A stretch of 64,000 bases of DNA from Stratiolaelaps scimitus (lineage: Eukaryota > Arthropoda > Arachnida > Mesostigmata > Laelapidae). The notes beneath the pieces were generated by a model. That model worked only from the letters and a program-made list of their open reading frames with translations, ran no database searches and was not told the DNA's origin. Position numbers and translations under genes: made by a program. This document shows, piece after piece, positions 10,331-20,959 of the stretch; within the stretch, counting starts at the first letter, position 1; every line of letters starts with the position of its first letter. Location: NCBI GenBank assembly GCA_019614645.1, contig JABWDB010000049.1, positions 2,221,403 to 2,285,402 on the forward strand, read 5' to 3'.

Positions 10331-10780
10331 CCCGAACAGTGCCCACCAGGACGGGGACCTGCTGGGCGCCGTCCTGGGAGAAATCAGTTCGTTTGTTATG
10401 TATATATGTGAAAGTGGGGAAAACTGTGAGAAGGGCAAGATAATCGCCGAACGAATCCTTCGAGAGAAGGCCAAATTGGAAAGAGCTAGGATAGCGCAGC
10501 TAGTCCACAGAGAAAACGAAGAGCACCCACCAGCTCCAGCTGACCAGGGGCACAGACCTTCAGACGAGCAATAGGGGACGGACCGAGGGATAGGGTGGCC
10601 GAGATCTGCCTGCAAGCTGCTGTCAGAACTATTCTTCCTGCACAGTCCCTGACAGTGGCCCAAGTTAGCAATCGGTTCGGGGTTTTAGTCGGTGCGAGTC
10701 AGACACTACTTAGGTGAAAACCTCACGTTTGAGGCCAGGTGTCCATAGCGGATTTTGACCCCGACCTCATCAAAAAAAAA
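10331..10780 (+). mobile_element. Unclassified poly(A)-tailed retroposon fragment
   Basis: About 450 bp foreign to the flank. It contains a frame ending at 10,574 with a charged stretch (KAKLERARIAQLV) and then a GC-rich 3' region ending GACCTCATC plus nine A. The poly(A) end marks a LINE or SINE 3' terminus. I do not recognise the family. Its tail joins the Val-TAC pseudogene exactly at tRNA position 8. The left boundary is where the copied Val flank (compare 13,190-13,260) stops. Confidence 0.6.
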
Positions 10781-10846
10781 TAGTGTAATGGTAATCACGT
10801 TTGCTTTACACAAAAAAGGTCGTCGGTTAGATCCCTGCTGGAACCA
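10781..10846 (+). pseudogene. tRNA-Val(TAC) pseudogene, 5' acceptor replaced by poly(A)
   Basis: The tRNA body starts at position 8 (TAGTGTAATGG). The first seven nucleotides are replaced by the A-tail of the upstream retroposon. Further changes lie in the D-loop, anticodon stem (ACACAAAAAAGG) and B box (GGTTAGATCCC). It cannot form an acceptor stem. Confidence 0.85.
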
Positions 10847-11152
10847 TGAGATAATTTTTTATGTTAGCTAAACTCAAATGAACTCATAGACGCGAGATCA
10901 TTTCAATTTCAAAAACACCACGACTGTATAGCAATCGCAAATGCATTCAGACAAGCAGCCTTTGGGAGAAGTCTTGCCAGAATGTAGCATCGCGAGTACA
11001 TACAGGGATATCATCAGTGAGGTAGTTAACTGTTTTATATATATAAAACTGCGCAAATATTGAAACATCCTGCCAGTGTGTTTGATAGCTTGAGAGATCT
11101 TGTTGCGTGATTGTCATTGAAGTACAGGGCGATGATGTACTAAATAAAACAA

Positions 11153-11225
11153 TGCCCCAAGTGAGGATCGAACTCACGACCTTCAGATTATGAGACTGAC
11201 GCGCTGCCTACTGCGCTATCGAGGC
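11153..11225 (-). tRNA. tRNA-Met(CAT), copy 3
   Basis: Intact elongator Met body. Terminator TTTT on the gene strand (A run at 11,146-11,149). It lies in tandem with the next Met gene 204 nt away. Confidence 0.97.
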
Positions 11226-11429
11226 AGGTAGGCAAACGAGGCAATTAAGAGGCACTTGTCAATAGTTCTTCATAGAGTTGAAATGGGCCAATGTGCTGAT
11301 GTGTGGTAAGATTCGTTAGCATATAGGTACATTCACGTGTCGTACTGCGCGCGCACTGAGACACCCTTACCACGTTCCATAGCTTGGGAAATCTTCAGGT
11401 AAAGAATGATGAAATACTATATAAAACAA

Positions 11430-11502
11430 TGCCCCAAGTGAGGATCGAACTCACGACCTTCAGATTATGAGACTGACGCGCTGCCTACTGCGCTATCGAG
11501 GC
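11430..11502 (-). tRNA. tRNA-Met(CAT), copy 4
   Basis: Intact elongator Met body, mirror of the gene at 2,956. Terminator TTTT immediately downstream in ATTGTTTTATA. Confidence 0.97.
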
Positions 11503-13028
11503 GTCTATCGGATTCTCATTGACCTTGGTGCGGCGAGGAGCAATTGAAATAAGTGACAGGTCGGGAGACTACTTATTATTTATTAGTCAATTATAAAAAT
11601 GGGCGACAATGTAAACCCTCAACGTAAAATACATCTAAAAACGCCTTCCCCTATATAATCTTAATAAAATATCTCGAACAAAGAGACCCCACTTCCTTAA
11701 TCCTTAAGCGCGCCCAATATAGAAATTGCGTTGCCCCTTTGTATATCTAAGGAAAATATTTGCATTTAAAATTCGGTTCCACGTGGTTCACCTGTAACGG
11801 ATTGAAGGAAAGTGTCACACTCGGTACAGTCAAAAGTTATGACTTGCGCAATCGGCATCGTCCGAAATCGAGATCATAGGAGACATGATAACAGAAGGCC
11901 TAAGTTCGTAGAATGTGGGCCTCGATTGCACAAAGTTTTCGACAAGTGGTGCAACCATATATGCATAGGAGGCAACGAAAGTTCGACACTTTCTGAGATC
12001 ACTTTATGGGAAGTTGTATTCAAATAGATACTTGTATCTAATTATCTACCACGAGGGTTACATCGATGATAAAAACGACGTTTGTCATTATTCAGCAAAG
12101 GAACTTCAAATAACTCAACATTTAATGTCCACGGTATTGCTTTTTAGATTGCGACAAAACCGCCTATCTGCTATTTTCATTGTTCCAAGGCAGAGTCACC
12201 GTTGCCTGCTCACCCGCATCGTGAAGGCCTATAAACGTATTTTAAGTGAATGATTAGAAAGAGTACAGGTAATATAAGCTTAATGTCCAGAGGAACATTC
12301 AATACACCGCCAAACAACTTGACCATCAATAAGAGAGGCAGACACGGGGATCCGTCTGTGGTGGGCGAGTGTATGTTAAGGGATTGTGGCTCATGCAGAA
12401 AATAGTTCCTGAACTAACTGTTATTGAGGAGTATTGCACTCTCATTCTACTACATGATATTAAGAAATAATCCTGTGCCTTCTCCTCCCTCGGGACCACG
12501 ACGACCTCGGCCTGATACCCTCCAACTGCTTCTATAATTATATTTACATTTTATTTAACTAGTTGAAAATAAAACAACTATGGCAACCTCTAATAGCAGG
12601 AAAAATATTGTTTTTATGAATATTTCAATCGGCTGTAAAATCAACATAAAGTCCATGGTCCTGTAACTAAGTTGGAGAGAATCAGACAACAATTGAACTA
12701 TGGAGTTTGGGTCTTATCAACTTGGCAAAATCGAATTAGTTGACTCTAAAGAGGTTTCATTTTGATTTTTTTAAGTAAATTCAGGTCTGCCAGAATTCTA
12801 TGTAGAATAAAGATGTTTAGTTGAAATCTAAAATTAGAGTATTCGCTCAACTGATATGGCGGAGTTTAAGCAATTAACGTAAGAATCTAAATTTCGATGG
12901 ACTTGTCAAGCTTCAAACTGATCTCATTCGGCACTGAGTTACCCCCATCTTCGGTACGAAGTTGATTTTCACTAAATTCCAAAAAGAAATAAAAAAATGT
13001 TTTTCGATTGTTAGTGATGTATAAATCA
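11503..13028. other. Gene-free spacer, mirror of 1,921-2,955 plus extra DNA
   Basis: Positions 11,960-12,800 mirror 2,060-2,900. Positions 11,560-11,960 are not found in the left arm before its Met gene and hold nothing recognisable. The region just before 13,029 carries the Val-TAC upstream flank with the AAATTCAGGTCTGCCAGAAT word that also borders several LINE fragments. Confidence 0.6.
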
Positions 13029-13101
13029 GGTTCCATAGTGTAGTGGTTATCACGTTTGCTTTACACGCAAAAGGTCGCCGGTTCGATCCCGGCTGGAACC
13101 A
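13029..13101 (+). tRNA. tRNA-Val(TAC), copy 4
   Basis: Intact body, mirror of the gene at 1,848. Terminator TTTT in ATGAATGTTTTAGG. Confidence 0.97.
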
Positions 13102-13445
13102 TGAATGTTTTAGGTTAGCTAAGCTCACACGAAAGCCTGCCTTATAGACACGAGATTATTGCTTTTATGTCGAGCTACTAATGGTATATTGTGCGCCTCT
13201 AAATGCCAATTGTTGGAAAAGTATGACTACATAGCAATCCCGAATGCATTCAGACGAACAGCCTTTGGGAGAAGTCTTGCCAGAATGTAGCATCGCTAGT
13301 ACACACATGCATGTCATCAGTGAGCTAATGACGGCATCATACTGCGCGCATATTTAAATATCCTAACATTGCGTTTGATGGCTTGAAAAATCTTGTTGCG
13401 TAATTTTCATTGAAGTACAGGGCGATGATGTACTAAACAAAACAA

Positions 13446-13518
13446 TGCCCCAAGTGAGGATCGAACTCACGACCTTCAGATTATGAGACTGACGCGCTGC
13501 CTACTGCGCTATCGAGGC
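13446..13518 (-). tRNA. tRNA-Met(CAT), copy 5
   Basis: Intact elongator Met body with the normal D-loop. It is the mirror of the 1,431 copy, which carries G19A, so that change arose after the duplication or was repaired here by conversion. Terminator TTTT just downstream. Confidence 0.97.
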
Positions 13519-13867
13519 GTGACTGGAGATCCCCTAGAGTTGGCTAGTAGCAGTGCGCAAAAATTACAGGAGAGTACTAAGAGGAGGGGAAGCTGCTCCA
13601 TCTGTGCGTTCGAATGGACCGGAGGCACGATGGGCCCGACAAGAGCGGGAACGTATGGAATAGATCGCACAGAGACAACAACGACGAACATGTATTTTAT
13701 TGCGGGTGGCGACGACAACCTCGCCAGTCAGTAGAACGAGACTGGACAGACGATGAGATGGCAGCCCAAGACTTTAAAGATACAATAATTTGAGAAGTTG
13801 TTGGGGACCGCGTGTCTACCTATTAATACAACATAGACATCAAGAATAAGCTGAAAATACTATTGTC
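13519..13867. other. Met-Val spacer with a unique insert
   Basis: Positions about 13,575-13,760 are richer in GC and are not seen at other Met-Val spacers; the left arm has S1 and D1 here instead. An 83-codon frame crosses the tRNA-Met and is not credible as a gene. Confidence 0.45.
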
Positions 13868-13940
13868 GTTTCCGTGGTGTAGTGGTTATCACGTGCGCCT
13901 CACACGCGCAAGGTCCCCGGTTCGATCCCGGGCGGAAACA
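13868..13940 (+). tRNA. tRNA-Val(CAC), copy 4
   Basis: Intact body, mirror of the gene at 779. Terminator TTTT in GTTGTTTTGTT. Confidence 0.97.
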
Positions 13941-14279
13941 GTTGTTTTGTTAATTACATTAGTTCTTCCATAGAACTTTCGCATCGCTAGTCCACCATAT
14001 GAAGCAATTTGAGCTGCGATGCAGCCTTCGTCTTCATAGGAACAAATGAGAGGTCATGTCGATGTCACATCAAATGTTAGCAAGCTGTTAGAGATGAAAT
14101 AGACTAACAAAACAATTCGATTCTGATTTGACAACATCAATCGCTCGCTCATCATTCTGATGCGTGTTCTACCCTTAACGTTATAGCGTCATCATTATAT
14201 GAAATATAAAACGTCTTTACCTTTTTGATAGGCCTCATATGTAATTAGTAATAAGCTGTTTTTATTATTAGGTTTGTAT

Positions 14280-14645
14280 TCTACGAGCATCTGATAAACC
14301 TTTGGCAACGCTTGACAACCATTGGTCGCAATACTCCTCAATTACAGCTGCCTCAGGAACTATTTTCCGCATGGGCTAAAATCTCCTGACATTCATTCGC
14401 CCGCTATATCCCAGTGTCTGTCTCCCCCATTGATGGGCGAGTTAGTTGGTGGTATATTCAATGTTCCCGAGGACATTAGACCTGTATTAACTTGTATTCT
14501 ATGCAGTCATTCACTTCCAATGTATGCGTCAATAGGACTTGGCGATGTAAGTGAGTTCCAGCAATGAACAGTGAGTCTGTCTCGGAACAATGAAAATAGC
14601 AAATAGGTGCTTTTGTCGCAACTTAACCTCGCACCAAGCCATGTA
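14280..14645 (+). repeat. Flank block F, copy 2
   Basis: Identical in its translated frame to the copy at 19,185-19,430 and a mirror relative of the copies at 29,830-30,270 and 60-420. Confidence 0.8.
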
Positions 14646-14747
14646 TAAATCATTCAAATTTATCTACGTGAATATAAGCGCTCTTCCACCCTGCTCCTTA
14701 TTCGAATTGCTCCTTACTGCACCAAGGTTAATTAGAACCAAATGGAC

Positions 14748-14820
14748 GCCTCGATAGCGCAGTAGGCAGCGCGTCAGTCTCATAATCTGAAGGTCGTGAG
14801 TTCGATCCTCACTTGGGGCA
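14748..14820 (+). tRNA. tRNA-Met(CAT), copy 6
   Basis: Intact elongator Met body. Terminator TTTT in ATTGTTTTGG. A long hairpin follows 18 nt later. Confidence 0.97.
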
Positions 14821-14838
14821 TTGTTTTGGTCAGGACTG

Positions 14839-14922
14839 ATTGAAATAAAGAGCGATGAGCTCTTTACTTCAATGAATCCTCTCATATTATCTTCTTCAAT
14901 TGTCACTTGGGGCATATGTTTT
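14839..14922. repeat. Hairpin and echo of the tRNA-Met 3' end
   Basis: Positions 14,839-14,853 and 14,859-14,873 form a 15-bp stem with one mismatch and a 5-nt loop (GAGC-GATGA-GCTC at the tip). Then 14,901-14,922 repeats the tRNA-Met 3' end and terminator (CACTTGGGGCAT-ATG-TTTT). The same block occurs near 26,670-26,760 and, reversed, near 29,645-29,725. Confidence 0.75.
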
Positions 14923-16134
14923 CTTGAGTTGACGAATCGCACGATGTTCGTCGTCGTGAGGTTAGTTTGTCAATTCAATAGTAGTACTGTCGGAATGCCT
15001 TCTGTTTCATATGGTTGAAATCCAATAGTAAATGGATGGCTGACACTGTCTCATCTCCGACAACCGTAAAGTGTCGATTTAAAGCTTAAGCAATAATCTG
15101 CGGGGGTTTCTGAGATCTTACAATTGTTTCCGATATTCTGATAGCTAATTACCATATGAAAAATTGATGAATTGCTTTAGTTTAAAGGACTTTCCCTTGA
15201 GACAGTTAAAACGGCTATAATAAAAAGTCGCCTTTTTTTTAGAGGAGTAAATTTTCTTCAAACACACGATCACCACCAGAGATATTCCAATCTCCATGAA
15301 AGCGGGCTGATCCATTGCAGGGTTGAGTAAAAAGTCGCCTGAGCACTGCGAAGTGCATGCCTATATCTGAGTAGACAAAGATAGTAGGCAGATTTCGACC
15401 TCAATATTAGATGTATACAGCTTATGGCATTTTTTCATATAACGGACCCTTAAATTCAAAGGATCAAGGGCGGGGATCGAAAAAGTGCACCTACGGCCCT
15501 CCCTCAATTGCAAGGCGAACACGAAGGCACCACGCTACCGGTCTGTGCATGCACGTCGTACAATTGACGTGAAGCTTGTCTCATACTTCCTGGAAATCAA
15601 GGAATTAAATGCAGAACCAGCATTATCAGGGTCACAAACGCTAAGCAAGGTTAATTAGCTTGTACGGTTCTGGAAAGTGTACTTTCCCTTTCATGTGTCC
15701 TAAAAAATACGGGTGATTTTGATGCAGCTTGCCTTTGACAGCCGAAAACTTTGCCCGTCAGCATAATTGCAGCGGGGATAATGCTACAGGAGTAAACACC
15801 AATGATCTACCCATCGAAACCAACTGCTATCATCACTGCTTTGTACTTCAGAGGAGACGATACTGCACTCGAATCGTACGAAGATTCCCCAAACTGTCAT
15901 TTGTTGGAAAAGTATGACTATATAACAACCCCGGATGCATTCGGATCAACAACCTTTCAGAAAAGTCGTTCCAGAATATAGCATCGCGAGTACACACAGG
16001 CATGTTATCAGCGAGCCAATTAACGGGGTCATACCGCCCACAGATTGAAATACCTTAACATAACGAGTCATCGCTTGAGAGATCTTGTCGCGTAATTGTA
16101 TAAGTACAGGGCGATGAGGTACTTAACAAAACAA
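14923..16134. other. Spacer shared with 26,760-27,280 and 28,484-29,730
   Basis: No tRNA or gene. It includes an S2-like retroposon in minus orientation at about 15,228-15,350, starting with a T run. A 60-codon frame near 15,738-15,900 is nearly identical in the mirror copy at 28,707-28,889, which duplication alone explains. Confidence 0.5.
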
Positions 16135-16199
16135 TGCCCCAAGTGAGGATCGAACTCACGACCTTCAGATTATGAGACTGACGCGCTGCCTACTGCGCT
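16135..16199 (-). pseudogene. tRNA-Met(CAT) pseudogene, 5' acceptor lost
   Basis: The 3' part through the D-arm is intact, but the first eight nucleotides of the gene are replaced (GCGCTTCCATT where intact copies read GCGCTATCGAGGC on the plus strand). The acceptor stem cannot form. Confidence 0.85.
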
Positions 16200-16269
16200 T
16201 CCATTGACTTCTCATTGACCTTGGTGCAGTGAGGATCAATTCGAATAAGTCACAGGGTCATCGAGAATA

Positions 16270-16300
16270 ACCCGAAAATACCATTGTCGTTCCAACGGTT
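16270..16300. other. Scar where a tRNA-Val(CAC) is missing
   Basis: The usual upstream flank of Val-CAC (ACCATTGTCGTT) runs straight into CCAACGGTTGACAACC of block F, with the tRNA and its downstream flank absent. The mirror of this junction is at about 28,310-28,330. Confidence 0.7.
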
Positions 16301-16625
16301 GACAACCATTGGTTGCAATACTCCTCAATAACAGCCGCCTCAGGAACTGTCTTCTGCATGGGCTAAAATCTCCTCACACTCATTCGCCCGCTATATCCCA
16401 GTGTCTGCCTCTCCCATTGATGGGCGAGTTAGTTGCTGGTTTATTCAATGTTCCCGAGGACATTAGACCTGTATTAACTTGTATTCTATATAGTCATTCA
16501 CTTCAAATACATGCGTCATGCAATTAACGGTGAGTTTGCCTCGGAACAATGAAAATAGCAAATAGGTGTTTTTGTCGTAACTTAAACTCGTGCCAAGCCA
16601 GGTATAAATTATTGAGATTTATCAA
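16300..16625 (+). repeat. Flank block F, copy 3
   Basis: Shorter version that ends with CATGCAATTAACGG instead of the usual CAATAGGCCTTGG. It is identical in its frame to the mirror copy at 28,082-28,300. Confidence 0.8.
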
Positions 16626-16706
16626 CGCGAATATAAGCACTCCCCCACCCCGTGACTTATTCGAATTGCTCCTCACTGCACGAAGGCCAATGAGAATACT
16701 ATAGAC

Positions 16707-16779
16707 GCCTCGATAGCGCAGTAGGCAGCGCGTCAGTCTCATAATCTGAAGGTCGTGAGTTCGATCCTCACTTGGGGCA
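16707..16779 (+). tRNA. tRNA-Met(CAT), copy 7
   Basis: Intact elongator Met body. Terminator TTTT in ATTGTTTTATT. The downstream flank resembles that of the 2,956 copy. Confidence 0.97.
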
Positions 16780-17932
16780 TTGTTTTATTTAGTATTTCAT
16801 CGCTCCATACCCACATGACAATTACGCAACAATATTTCTCAAGCCATCAAACGGTGTCTCAATATGTGCGCAGTACCACACGTGAATGTACCTGTATACT
16901 AACGAATCTTACCACACATCAGCACATTGGCTCATTTCATCGCTATGAAAACCTATGCGCAGTGCCTCTTCATTTCTGCCTCGATATGCTCTAGATAATA
17001 AAGAGGCATCACATATTGCCTGACACCGATCGGTTTGAGCCTCCACAAGTCGGTCATCGTATTACCCTGCTGCAAAATCCTGTTACTATTTTGCACTGAT
17101 AATTTGATTACAATATTTTAACTAAGAAATTGTATGGTCCCAGTTACTCCATTACCTTATTAAATAAACTTTTTCGGGCTGATGCACAGCGAACATTACC
17201 TTATTGCGGTGCTTCAGCTGCTGCAGATATCCCATTCCCTGTGCCAAGTAGCCCCCCACCCTAAACTGTTGTCCTATCTAAGATGGCCAAATAGGACATG
17301 AACACTTTGTCCTGGCGAATCACGTAAATTGTGGGGCATCATTCGACACCTTCTCCAACCCGGTTTCACCTAGTCCGACGTCCTCGTCCTCATAGAACCT
17401 TGTGGTGTACCACCATATTTTCAGAACGCACATTTAATGGTAGTGTATTAGTGTACAGGAAGCTTGCGCCGCACCGTGGTCACACGGTAGACACCTATGA
17501 TCAAGCATATTGTTTCTTCATTCATTCAAGTTGACGCTTATTGACGGAACTGTATTGCTTGAATGAGGCTTAATTTGGACTGAAGTAGTTGTTTTTCCCC
17601 ATTTTTATCCCTATCACGAGATGTTCCACACTACATAGGCACATTCCCTAATACTATCCTGCTATTTTTTCCAATTCAACCTAAACTGGGTCTAGTTATT
17701 AGATTATATGATCCCATTACAATAATTCGGTTGGACCACGGTTATCCACTTTGAGACGTTACTATGCCTAATGGACCTCTGGAAAACATCACCTCTAATT
17801 GGGTGCCCTCAAAAACCTAGGAAGATCAATATGAAGCAGTGAATGACATGAAGATGGGCGAATACCATCTTAGAGGCTGGACACGTAGACAGATTATACT
17901 GTGAACATACTCTTACTTATCCTATAGAGTAT
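16780..17932. other. Spacer with repeat D1
   Basis: D1 lies at 17,218-17,395. The remainder, 17,400-17,930, is not matched elsewhere in the window and shows no gene. Confidence 0.5.
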
Positions 17933-18374
17933 TACCCAAGTGGACAAGCAGAGCAAGAAGCGGGTATGGTCTTATGTTCTCCATAAGGAGCTGCGGCATT
18001 CGTTCCTGGCCTCAGCGCCACACGTTGCTGACCAGGCTCGCATCCGCACCGTCGACAGGGCTGGTGCGGGGTATGGCTCCACGCGCTTTCCTCCTCGTCC
18101 CTTGGCATTGCTCTCGACGATCTCTCCCTCCGCTTCTGTGTGGGCCTCCGCCTAGGGGCCCCTGTCGTTGCGACCCACAGCTGCCAGCGTTGCGGGGACC
18201 CTGTCGAAACGAATGGCCACCACGGACTGTCGTGGTGCCGGTCGCCATCCACGACACACTATGCTTAATGACACGCTCACAAGGGCCCTCCGCTCTGCCG
18301 GTATGCCGTGCATCAGGGAGCTGCAGAGCCTCGACACTACCAACGGGCGCCGCCCTGACGGCCTCACCACTTTT
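17933..18374 (+). mobile_element. RLE-type LINE fragment B
   Basis: Central to C-terminal piece of the LINE. Visible words are FLASAPHVADQAR, the cysteine word CQRCGDPVETNGHHGL near 18,180 and GRRPDGLT near 18,348, the start of the endonuclease core. It stops there and continues into CACTTTTTTTAAA of the Val-TAC upstream flank. The same join occurs at 25,210 and 31,412, so the chimeric junction was copied with the tRNA gene. Confidence 0.85.
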
Positions 18375-18632
18375 TTTAAAATTAAATTCAGGTCTGTCAG
18401 AATCCTGTGGTATAAAAATGTTTAGTAGCGATCTAAAATAAGAGCATTCGATCAACTGGTATGGCGAAGTTCAAGCAGTTAACGTAAGAATCTCAATTTC
18501 GATGTTGTCACGTTTCAAACCGATCTCATTCGGTATTGGGTTACCCCCCATCTTCGGCTGGAAGTTGATTTTCATTAGATTCCAAAAAATAAATAAAAAA
18601 TTATATTTGGATTGTTAGAGCAGTAGATATCA

Positions 18633-18705
18633 GGTTCCATAGTGTAGTGGTTATCACGTTTGCTTTACACGCAAAAGGTCGCCGGTTCGATCCCGGCTGG
18701 AACCA
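18633..18705 (+). tRNA. tRNA-Val(TAC), copy 5
   Basis: Intact body. Terminator TTTT in GATAATATTTTAGG. Upstream flank joins LINE fragment B. Confidence 0.97.
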
Positions 18706-18931
18706 TGAGATAATATTTTAGGTTAACGAAAGGCTGCCTCATAGACACGGAATCATTGCTTTTATTTTGAGCTGACTTTCAGCTGTTTGGACCATATCAC
18801 AGGCCCTTAACCTTTCTGTATTACAATGAGAACCTGTCGGGGTTCCAAGTTTGTTGATTTTTGAGGAAATTAAAGCTTTTTGCGAACTTAATTGTCATAT
18901 ATACAGAGTGATGAAATACTAAACAAAACAA

Positions 18932-19004
18932 TGCCCCAAGTGAGGATCGAACTCACGACCTTCAGATTATGAGACTGACGCGCTGCCTACTGCGCTATCG
19001 AGGC
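18932..19004 (-). tRNA. tRNA-Met(CAT), copy 8
   Basis: Intact elongator Met body. Terminator TTTT in ATTGTTTTG on the gene strand. It faces the Val-TAC gene 227 nt away. Confidence 0.97.
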
Positions 19005-19064
19005 GTCCATTTGGTTCTAATTAACCTTGGTGCAGTAAGGAGCAATTCGAATAAGGAGCAGGGT

Positions 19065-19475
19065 GGAAGAGCGCTTATATTCACGTAGATAAATTTGAAT
19101 GATTTATACATGGCTTGGTGCGAGGTTAAGTTGCGACAAAAGCACCTATTTGCTATTTTCATTGTTCCGAGACAGACTCACTGTTCATTGCTGGAACTCA
19201 CTTACATCGCCAAGTCCTATTGACGCATACATTGGAAGTGAATGACTGCATAGAATACAAGTTAATACAGGTCTAATGTCCTCGGGAACATTGAATATAC
19301 CACCAACTAACTCGCCCATCAATGGGGGAGACAGACACTGGGATATAGCGGGCGAATGAATGTCAGGAGATTTTAGCCCATGCGGAAAATAGTTCCTGAG
19401 GCAGCTGTAATTGAGGAGTATTGCGACCAATGGTTGTCAAGCGTTGCCAAAGGTTTATCAGATGCTCGTAGAATA
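19065..19475 (-). repeat. Flank block F, copy 4
   Basis: Reverse-strand copy paired with copy 2. Confidence 0.8.
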
Positions 19476-19531
19476 CAAACCTAATAATAAAAACAGCTTA
19501 TTACTAATTACATATGAGGCCTATCAAAAGG

Positions 19532-19700
19532 GTCTATGAGCACCATCTGAGGTCTGAGTGAAACCGGGTGGGATAAGGTGTCGGATGATGCCCCACAATT
19601 TACGTGATTATCCAGGACGAAGTTTTCGTGTCCTATTTGACCATCCTAAATAGGACAACAGTTTAAGGTAGGGGGTTACTTGGTATAGGGAATGGGATAT
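19532..19700 (-). repeat. Dispersed repeat D1, copy 3
   Basis: Reverse complement of the copy at 1,175-1,360. Followed by two S1-type hairpin repeats at about 19,788-19,850 and 19,907-19,996. Confidence 0.7.
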
Positions 19701-19906
19701 CTGCAGCAACTGAGAGATAATGTTTTACATTAGCGAAGTTCACATAAAAGGCTGCCTCATAGACACGAAATAATTGCTTTTATTTTGAGCTGACTTTTAG
19801 CTGGCCCCCATATGACAGGCCCTTAACCTTTCCGTATTAAAATGAGGACCTTTGATGATTTTTCAGGAATTAAAAGCTATTTGCGAAATTAATTATAACT
19901 GTTTTT

Positions 19907-19996
19907 CGAGCTCACCCTCAGCTGTTCCCCTATGTGACAGGCCTCAGCTCTTAACCTTTTAGGTATTACCATGGGTACCTGTCGGGGCCACCTTTG
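19907..19996 (-). repeat. S1 short retroposon copy
   Basis: Reverse-strand S1: GTTTTTCGAGCTCACCCTCA at the 3' side, one substitution in the hairpin stem, ending with GTCGGGGCCACC. It lies in the upstream region of a Val-CAC gene, as in the left arm at 963-1,060. Confidence 0.7.
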
Positions 19997-20109
19997 CGAA
20001 ATTAGTTGTGCGACTTTAAAGATACAATAATTTGAGAAGTTTTTGGGGACAGAGTGTCTACCCATTAATACAATGTAGACATCAAGAACAACCCGAAAGG
20101 ACCATTGTC

Positions 20110-20182
20110 GTTTCCGTGGTGTAGTGGTTATCACGTGCGCCTCACACGCGCAAGGTCCCCGGTTCGATCCCGGGCGGAAACA
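20110..20182 (+). tRNA. tRNA-Val(CAC), copy 5
   Basis: Intact body. Terminator TTTT in CTGTTTTCTT. Its downstream flank ends in CTCATCATTC, where LINE fragment C starts. Confidence 0.97.
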
Positions 20183-20394
20183 ACTGTTTTCTTAATAACA
20201 ATAGTTCTTCCGTGGAACTTTCGCATCGCTAGTCCACCACATGAAGCGATTTGAGCTTCGATGCAGCTTTCGTCTTCGTAGGAACATGAGAGGTCATGTT
20301 GATGTCACACCAAATGTAGCAAGCTGTTAGAGATGAAATAGACTAACAAAACAATTCGATTCTGATTTGACAACATCAACCGCTTGCTCATCAT

Positions 20395-20955
20395 TCCTTC
20401 TTCGGTCCTGTTTCTCGGCGGCGCGTATGCAGCACTTGCTTAGGACAAGCCGGCCGGCACTGAGGCTTCAGCCCTTCAAGCCTATGACGACGTCGTGCTG
20501 GACGTGGTGGCCTCGGCATCCTCAGTGTACGCCGCTTGGCTGACGTTTGCTTAGCAGCCTCGCCCACGGCGGTGGTCGACATGGTTGCTTCAGTCCCCCC
20601 CTCGAGGCTCTCGCTTTTCCGCTTCTCGTGAGGCTGCCCTGGACAAGACGGGCGTCCGCGCCGGGGTCCCTTAGGACAAGCAGAGTAAGCAGCGGGTATG
20701 GTCTGATGTCCTCCACGAGGAGCTGCGGGACTCGTTCCTGGCCTCAGCGCCACACGTTGCTGACCAGGCTCGCCTCCGCGCCGTCGACAGGGCTGGTGCA
20801 GGGGCATGGCTCCACGCGCTTTCCTCCTCGTCCCTTGGCATTGCTCTCGACGATCTCTCCCTCCGCTTCTGTGTGGGCCTCCGCCTAGGGGCCCCTGTCG
20901 TTGCGACCCACAGCTGCCAGCGTTGCGGGGACCCTGCCGCAACGAATGACCACCA
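20395..20955 (+). mobile_element. RLE-type LINE fragment C, 5' part
   Basis: Starts at CTTCTTCGGTCCTGTTTCTC, the same breakpoint as the LINE pieces at 24,488 and 32,131. It carries the region between RT and endonuclease and stops at CAACGAATGACCACCAT, where another LINE is inserted. Confidence 0.8.
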
Positions 20956-20959
20956 TCAT

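Larger units (their letters stand above)
11405..14640. repeat. Right arm of inverted duplication P1
   Basis: Reverse complement of 1-3,045 with the tRNA order mirrored: Met 11,430, Val-TAC 13,029, Met 13,446, Val-CAC 13,868, then block F. The Met gene at 11,153 has no counterpart in the left arm at the mirrored position. Confidence 0.85.
14222..14832. repeat. Left arm of inverted duplication P2 (mirror 18,920-19,530)
   Basis: Contains block F and a Met gene. Mirrored coordinates sum to 33,752 for both, so there are no net indels. The block F reading frame is identical in the two arms, which marks this as a young duplication. The centre is near 16.9 kb. Confidence 0.9.
18920..19530. repeat. 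Right arm of inverted duplication P2
   Basis: Mirror of 14,222-14,832. Outside the arm, a Val-TAC flank precedes it instead of the Met hairpin block, so the left boundary lies within the Met 3' flank. Confidence 0.9.

Noticed and set aside
1431..19004. Initiator tRNA-Met
   Set aside because: The acceptor GCCTCGA and the T-loop TTCGATC with variable region of elongator type match elongator Met; the initiator's AGCAGAGT-type start is absent.
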